Positions 5,956 to 7,958 of a stretch of DNA of 7,958 bases are shown piece after piece. The translations under genes and the position numbers were made by a program. How positions within the stretch are numbered: position 1 is the first letter of the stretch; each line of letters starts with the position of its first letter. This stretch comes from Clostridiales bacterium UBA4717 (GTDB lineage Bacteria; Bacillota; Clostridia; Oscillospirales; CAG-272). A model generated the notes under the pieces. That model was not told where the DNA came from. It saw only the letters and a list, made by a program, of their open reading frames with translations, and ran no database searches. Location of the stretch: NCBI GenBank assembly GCA_002404395.1, contig DHJP01000097.1:534-8491 (forward strand), written 5' to 3'.

Positions 5956-6657
5956 TTATTTATTTCTCCGATATCCCGCCTCATCGCGATATTCGGGATG
6001 AGCCTGCAAGTACGGATCCCGATCTCCGACGATCGTATAATCGCATTTGCAGCCGTTTGCGCAGGTGGTTTTACGCACGAGCCGTGCGCGGACACATTCC
6101 ATCGCTTCAAAATCCGGATTGCAAAGTGCCGGCATAACCTCGAGCAGTCCGTGCTTTTTCGCAAACTCCGCTGTCGGACATTCGGTAAATTCGTAATAAA
6201 TGGGCTTATCTTCTTCAAACCGTGCAATATTCATTTTGAAATCGCCCCATTTATCGCACTGCCGTTTAGCGTTTTCAAACGCCTTGTACATCAGTTTTCT
6301 AAAAAACGGCTTGTTGCAATCGACAAATTTCATTTTGCGGAAAGCTCCGAGAAACAGGTTGCCCTCCATCTCCTCTATTTCCGCAAGACTCGTCAGGTCT
6401 TTGCACACAACATAGTAAGCCATGAGCGCAATACAATCATAATTGCCGCCGCGCCCGTTGTGAAAATTCTTTTTCCCGCCGAGATCGGTACGCCAATCGG
6501 AAAGAAATTCCGCATACTTGAGCTGTACGCGCTCCCACACCGCTTCCCTTTCCTCGTGCGCACAGTGCAGAGCGATCTTTTTTCGGATCTCCTTTTTGCA
6601 GGCCCCGGTATAAAGTACATGATGTATACGATCGATTTTTAATTCTTTGTCCTTCAT
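5956..6657 (-). CDS. L-2-amino-thiazoline-4-carboxylic acid (ATC) hydrolase-like protein
   Basis: Protein of 233 aa matching, by remembered motifs, the ATC_hydrolase family, named after a Pseudomonas enzyme that opens a thiazoline ring on the way to L-cysteine. Visible blocks are NFHNGRGGNYDCIALMAYY (64-82), YYEFTECPTAEFAKKHGLL (154-172) and the cysteine-rich tail CNPDF, CVRARL, TTCANGCKCD (179-206). Cysteines at 75, 160, 179, 188, 199, 203 and 205 suggest a thiol catalyst or a metal site. Most clostridial members are uncharacterised, so actual ATC hydrolysis is only a family-based guess. The ribosome site GAAGG is eight bases before the ATG. The gene lies 62 nt after the methyltransferase and 27 nt before the reductase, in one operon. 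Confidence 0.83.
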   Translation of the reverse strand: MKDKELKIDRIHHVLYTGACKKEIRKKIALHCAHEEREAVWERVQLKYAEFLSDWRTDLGGKKNFHNGRGGNYDCIALMAYYVVCKDLTSLAEIEEMEGNLFLGAFRKMKFVDCNKPFFRKLMYKAFENAKRQCDKWGDFKMNIARFEEDKPIYYEFTECPTAEFAKKHGLLEVMPALCNPDFEAMECVRARLVRKTTCANGCKCDYTIVGDRDPYLQAHPEYRDEAGYRRNK

Positions 6658-6719
6658 CTTTCAAACCTTCAAAAAACGCACTTTGCATTTGCTTCAATAT
6701 CGTCGCAGCCGCCCTTGAT

Positions 6720-7520
6720 TCAAGGTATCTGAGTTTGCTTTTCCAACACAATAATCTTGTTTGATATATTCCGCACGAATCCGAACTTGTCAAAAAGTCT
6801 GTAGATAGGAGCAAACAGAGCCATGCCCTCGGTAAGACTGTGTTCTTCGACCAAATGAAAACCGTCAAGCAACAAAGCAAGCGCCTTACCGTCCTTTATG
6901 CCCCACGTAAATTTTGCACGGCTTCCCTCAATTGACTTTTCCTTAAAATGTTTTGCCATCGCAGGGTTCATCGTTTCAACAAATACGGTCGCGCTTTCAA
7001 ACCGATTTGAGATCACCTCAAAGATCTTTCGCACGTCCGATTCGTAAAGATACATGGTCAATCCCTCTATAATTATCAGAGTAGGCTTGCCGACTTCGCT
7101 GATCTTACCGCCCCAATCGTCCATCGCCGACATAGCGATCTGCGAGATCTTACCGCTCTCGGGCAACAGCTTTTCCCTGACGGCAATCGTCTCCGGAAGA
7201 TCGAGATTATACCAATGCAAGTACCCTTTCAACCGATAGCATCGCGTATCAAGCCCGCAGGCAATGTTGACCACCACGGCGTCCGGATTTCGGGAGATCC
7301 ACTCCGAAAACAGCCTGTCAAGCACAAGTGTGCGCGCAATTACGCCGTTGTGCATCGCCGCGTCCCTGTCGGCAAGAGCAAAATCGTAATCAAGCCTGCC
7401 GATAAGCTCCTCGGCTTTTGCGTCGCGGATCGCGCCGCGCCCCCGACTTTCCTTTGCCCGTGCATATACGGTTTGTAACATTGTTTCCGCAACTCCGGAA
7501 AGAGCAATTTTTTCTCCCAT
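6720..7520 (-). CDS. Class I SAM-dependent methyltransferase, leucine carboxyl methyltransferase/TcmP family
   Basis: Cytoplasmic methyltransferase, 266 aa, of the LCMT-like family that includes polyketide O-methyltransferases such as TcmP; it transfers a methyl group from S-adenosylmethionine, usually to a carboxyl or hydroxyl. SAM-binding motif I is VVNIACGLDTRCYRL (83-97), with cysteine where many relatives have a small residue. The acidic motif II is WYNLDLPE (103-110), and IIEGLTMYL (150-158) is the family's typical motif IV region. A longer frame starts at 7571, but that start lies in the leader hairpins; the ATG at 7520 has GGGGG nine bases upstream and a normal N-terminus. First enzyme gene of the operon, downstream of a long structured leader. 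Substrate unknown. Confidence 0.93.
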   Translation of the reverse strand: MGEKIALSGVAETMLQTVYARAKESRGRGAIRDAKAEELIGRLDYDFALADRDAAMHNGVIARTLVLDRLFSEWISRNPDAVVVNIACGLDTRCYRLKGYLHWYNLDLPETIAVREKLLPESGKISQIAMSAMDDWGGKISEVGKPTLIIIEGLTMYLYESDVRKIFEVISNRFESATVFVETMNPAMAKHFKEKSIEGSRAKFTWGIKDGKALALLLDGFHLVEEHSLTEGMALFAPIYRLFDKFGFVRNISNKIIVLEKQTQIP

Positions 7521-7540
7521 ATACTTATGCCCCCATTTAT

Positions 7541-7558
7541 GGTTAGCCGAAGCTAACC
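7541..7558 (-). promoter_or_regulatory. UUCG-capped hairpin before the methyltransferase ribosome site
   Basis: The leftward transcript contains GGTTAGCTTCGGCTAACC: a 7-bp stem closed by the exceptionally stable C(UUCG)G tetraloop. It ends six bases before the GGGGG ribosome site (7530-7534). It is not followed by a U-run. A role in mRNA protection after processing or termination upstream is plausible. Confidence 0.6.
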
Positions 7559-7569
7559 GTCTGCCTGTC

Positions 7570-7589
7570 AAAAAGCTGCTGAAAGCAGC
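7570..7589 (-). terminator. Terminator-like hairpin in the operon leader
   Basis: In the leftward transcript GCTGCT and AGCAGC form a 6-bp stem (8 with a G-U and an A-U pair) around a 3-nt loop, followed directly by TTTTT (7574-7570). It lies between the promoter and the methyltransferase start, so it would act as an attenuator or as a partial terminator of a short upstream transcript. The stem is short, so efficiency may be moderate. Confidence 0.55.
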
Positions 7590-7601
7590 CTCCGCTATTA
7601 C

Positions 7602-7694
7602 TTAAACAGCTATTTTTATCGCTCGGCGAATCAAAAGCCGCAGGATCTTCAATCTAATTCTTCCGTCGGAAAACACAGCCTCTCCGTTCGGCAT
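7602..7694 (-). CDS. Candidate small ORF for a 30-aa cationic amphipathic peptide
   Basis: An ATG at 7694, about 20 nt after the predicted transcription start, opens a 30-codon frame ending TAA just before the terminator-like hairpin. The peptide starts MPNGEAVFSDG and ends RLKILRLLIRRAIKIAV, an alternation of basic and aliphatic residues expected of a cationic amphipathic helix. The promoter-ORF-terminator order would fit a self-contained small gene. Against it: no good ribosome site precedes the ATG, the start is inside an inverted repeat, and the frame is also open far upstream through the promoter. It could equally be non-coding leader RNA. No family is recognised. Confidence 0.3.
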   Translation of the reverse strand: MPNGEAVFSDGRIRLKILRLLIRRAIKIAV

Positions 7695-7718
7695 TCCGAT
7701 CGGAGCGTTTTTACGCTC
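7682..7718 (-). promoter_or_regulatory. Two overlapping inverted repeats at the operon start
   Basis: GAGCGT-AAAA-ACGCTC (7718-7703 leftward) and an adjoining imperfect repeat at 7705-7682 (arms CTCCG-A-TCGG and CCGA-A-CGGAG, 9 pairs with one A/A mismatch, AATG loop) share three bases. In RNA the two stems cannot both form fully. In DNA the first would be a suitable operator, since it spans the predicted start near 7714. Which applies cannot be told from sequence. Confidence 0.5.
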
Positions 7719-7720
7719 AT

Positions 7721-7749
7721 ATTGTATCACAGGCTCGACGTTTTTGCAA
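7721..7749 (-). promoter_or_regulatory. Promoter of the methyltransferase operon (extended -10)
   Basis: Read leftward, TTGCAA (7749-7744), a 17-bp spacer and TACAAT (7726-7721). The -10 is preceded by TGTGA, giving the extended TGN element common in Gram-positive promoters, which offsets the imperfect -35. The start would be near 7714, about 195 nt ahead of the methyltransferase ATG. It is the only good promoter seen upstream of the five-gene operon. Confidence 0.75.
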
Positions 7750-7897
7750 TAGGCTTTTGCAACTTTGTGACGTGTGAAATAAAAAATGCAAATACCGCAG
7801 AATAAAACCGCCTTTCCGCAATACACGCAAGCATGAAAGACTTGCCGAAAACAAAAGACATAAAACAACTGTAAACCCGATAATTCTTCGTACGTAA

Positions 7898-7933
7898 AAT
7901 TCGGCTTCGCTCTCAAGTGACCGAAGCCGAATT
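7898..7933 (-). terminator. Stem-loop, possible terminator of an off-window upstream gene
   Basis: AATTCGGCTTCG and its exact complement form a 12-bp stem around a 12-nt loop. In the leftward transcript the stem ends in AATT and is followed by TT, giving a short U-run of four. This fits a weak terminator for a minus-strand gene ending to the right of the window. The rightward side is followed by CAGGCG and has no U-tract. Confidence 0.5.
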
Positions 7934-7958
7934 CAGGCGTGTGCCGATAAGACAGTAA

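Noticed and set aside
5998..6642. Plus-strand frame of 214 codons opposite the ATC-hydrolase-like gene
   Set aside because: It mirrors the minus-strand gene, which has recognisable family motifs; no ribosome site or family signal on the plus strand.
7602..7958. Minus-strand frame open from the right edge to 7602, at first sight the end of a larger gene (ATG possible at 7916)
   Set aside because: It runs through a 12-bp stem-loop and an excellent promoter, is rich in Cys and Phe without family motifs, and its ATG has no ribosome site. Only the last 30 codons are kept as a low-confidence candidate.
1..7958. CRISPR arrays, tRNA/rRNA genes, insertion sequences, attachment sites
   Set aside because: No spaced identical repeats, tRNA-like cloverleaf, transposase or terminal inverted repeats were seen; the short GTYAAG repeats are an operator, not an array.

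Overview
The window looks like a chromosomal segment from a low-to-mid GC Clostridia (Firmicutes), probably a gut Oscillospirales or Lachnospirales type. The evidence is AGGAGG-type ribosome sites, near-consensus sigma-A promoters (one is TTGACA-17-TATAAT), and the gene types: BcrA-like ABC ATPase, DUF998, ATC-hydrolase-like protein and a ketopantoate-reductase paralog. The genus cannot be named from sequence reading alone. Every convincing gene lies on the minus strand, so the window reads from right to left.

Right part (7958 to about 4120). A stem-loop that may end an off-window gene (7898-7933) is followed by a promoter with an extended -10 (7721-7749). Next comes a roughly 195-nt structured leader. 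It contains overlapping inverted repeats near the transcription start, a 30-codon candidate ORF for a cationic amphipathic peptide, a terminator-like hairpin with five U, and a UUCG hairpin just before the ribosome site. The operon then runs: LCMT/TcmP-type SAM methyltransferase, ATC-hydrolase-like cysteine-rich protein, ketopantoate-reductase-family oxidoreductase, a small membrane protein (ATGA overlap), and a small gene interrupted by one in-frame TGA. It ends at a perfect 28-bp palindromic terminator (4120-4147). The order and tight spacing suggest a co-transcribed small-molecule modification set, but the substrate is unknown.

Middle part (3961 to 2437). A TetR-family repressor gene has a consensus promoter with an inverted repeat just downstream of the -10, so it probably represses itself. 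A DUF998 membrane protein follows, with its own probable promoter and a hairpin abutting its ribosome site.

Left part (2372 to 1). An OmpR-type response regulator precedes a BcrA-type ABC exporter: ATPase, then a permease that runs off the left edge. Four tandem GTYAAG repeats with 11-12 bp period sit between the regulator and the ATPase gene, ending 10 bp upstream of a TACAAT -10. This is the geometry of a PhoB/OmpR-class activated promoter, so the regulator very likely switches on the exporter. No histidine kinase gene is visible beside the regulator.

The most interesting items are the structured leader with its small peptide ORF, the unusual methyltransferase/ATC-hydrolase/reductase operon, the interrupted small gene and the tandem-repeat operator of the ABC operon.
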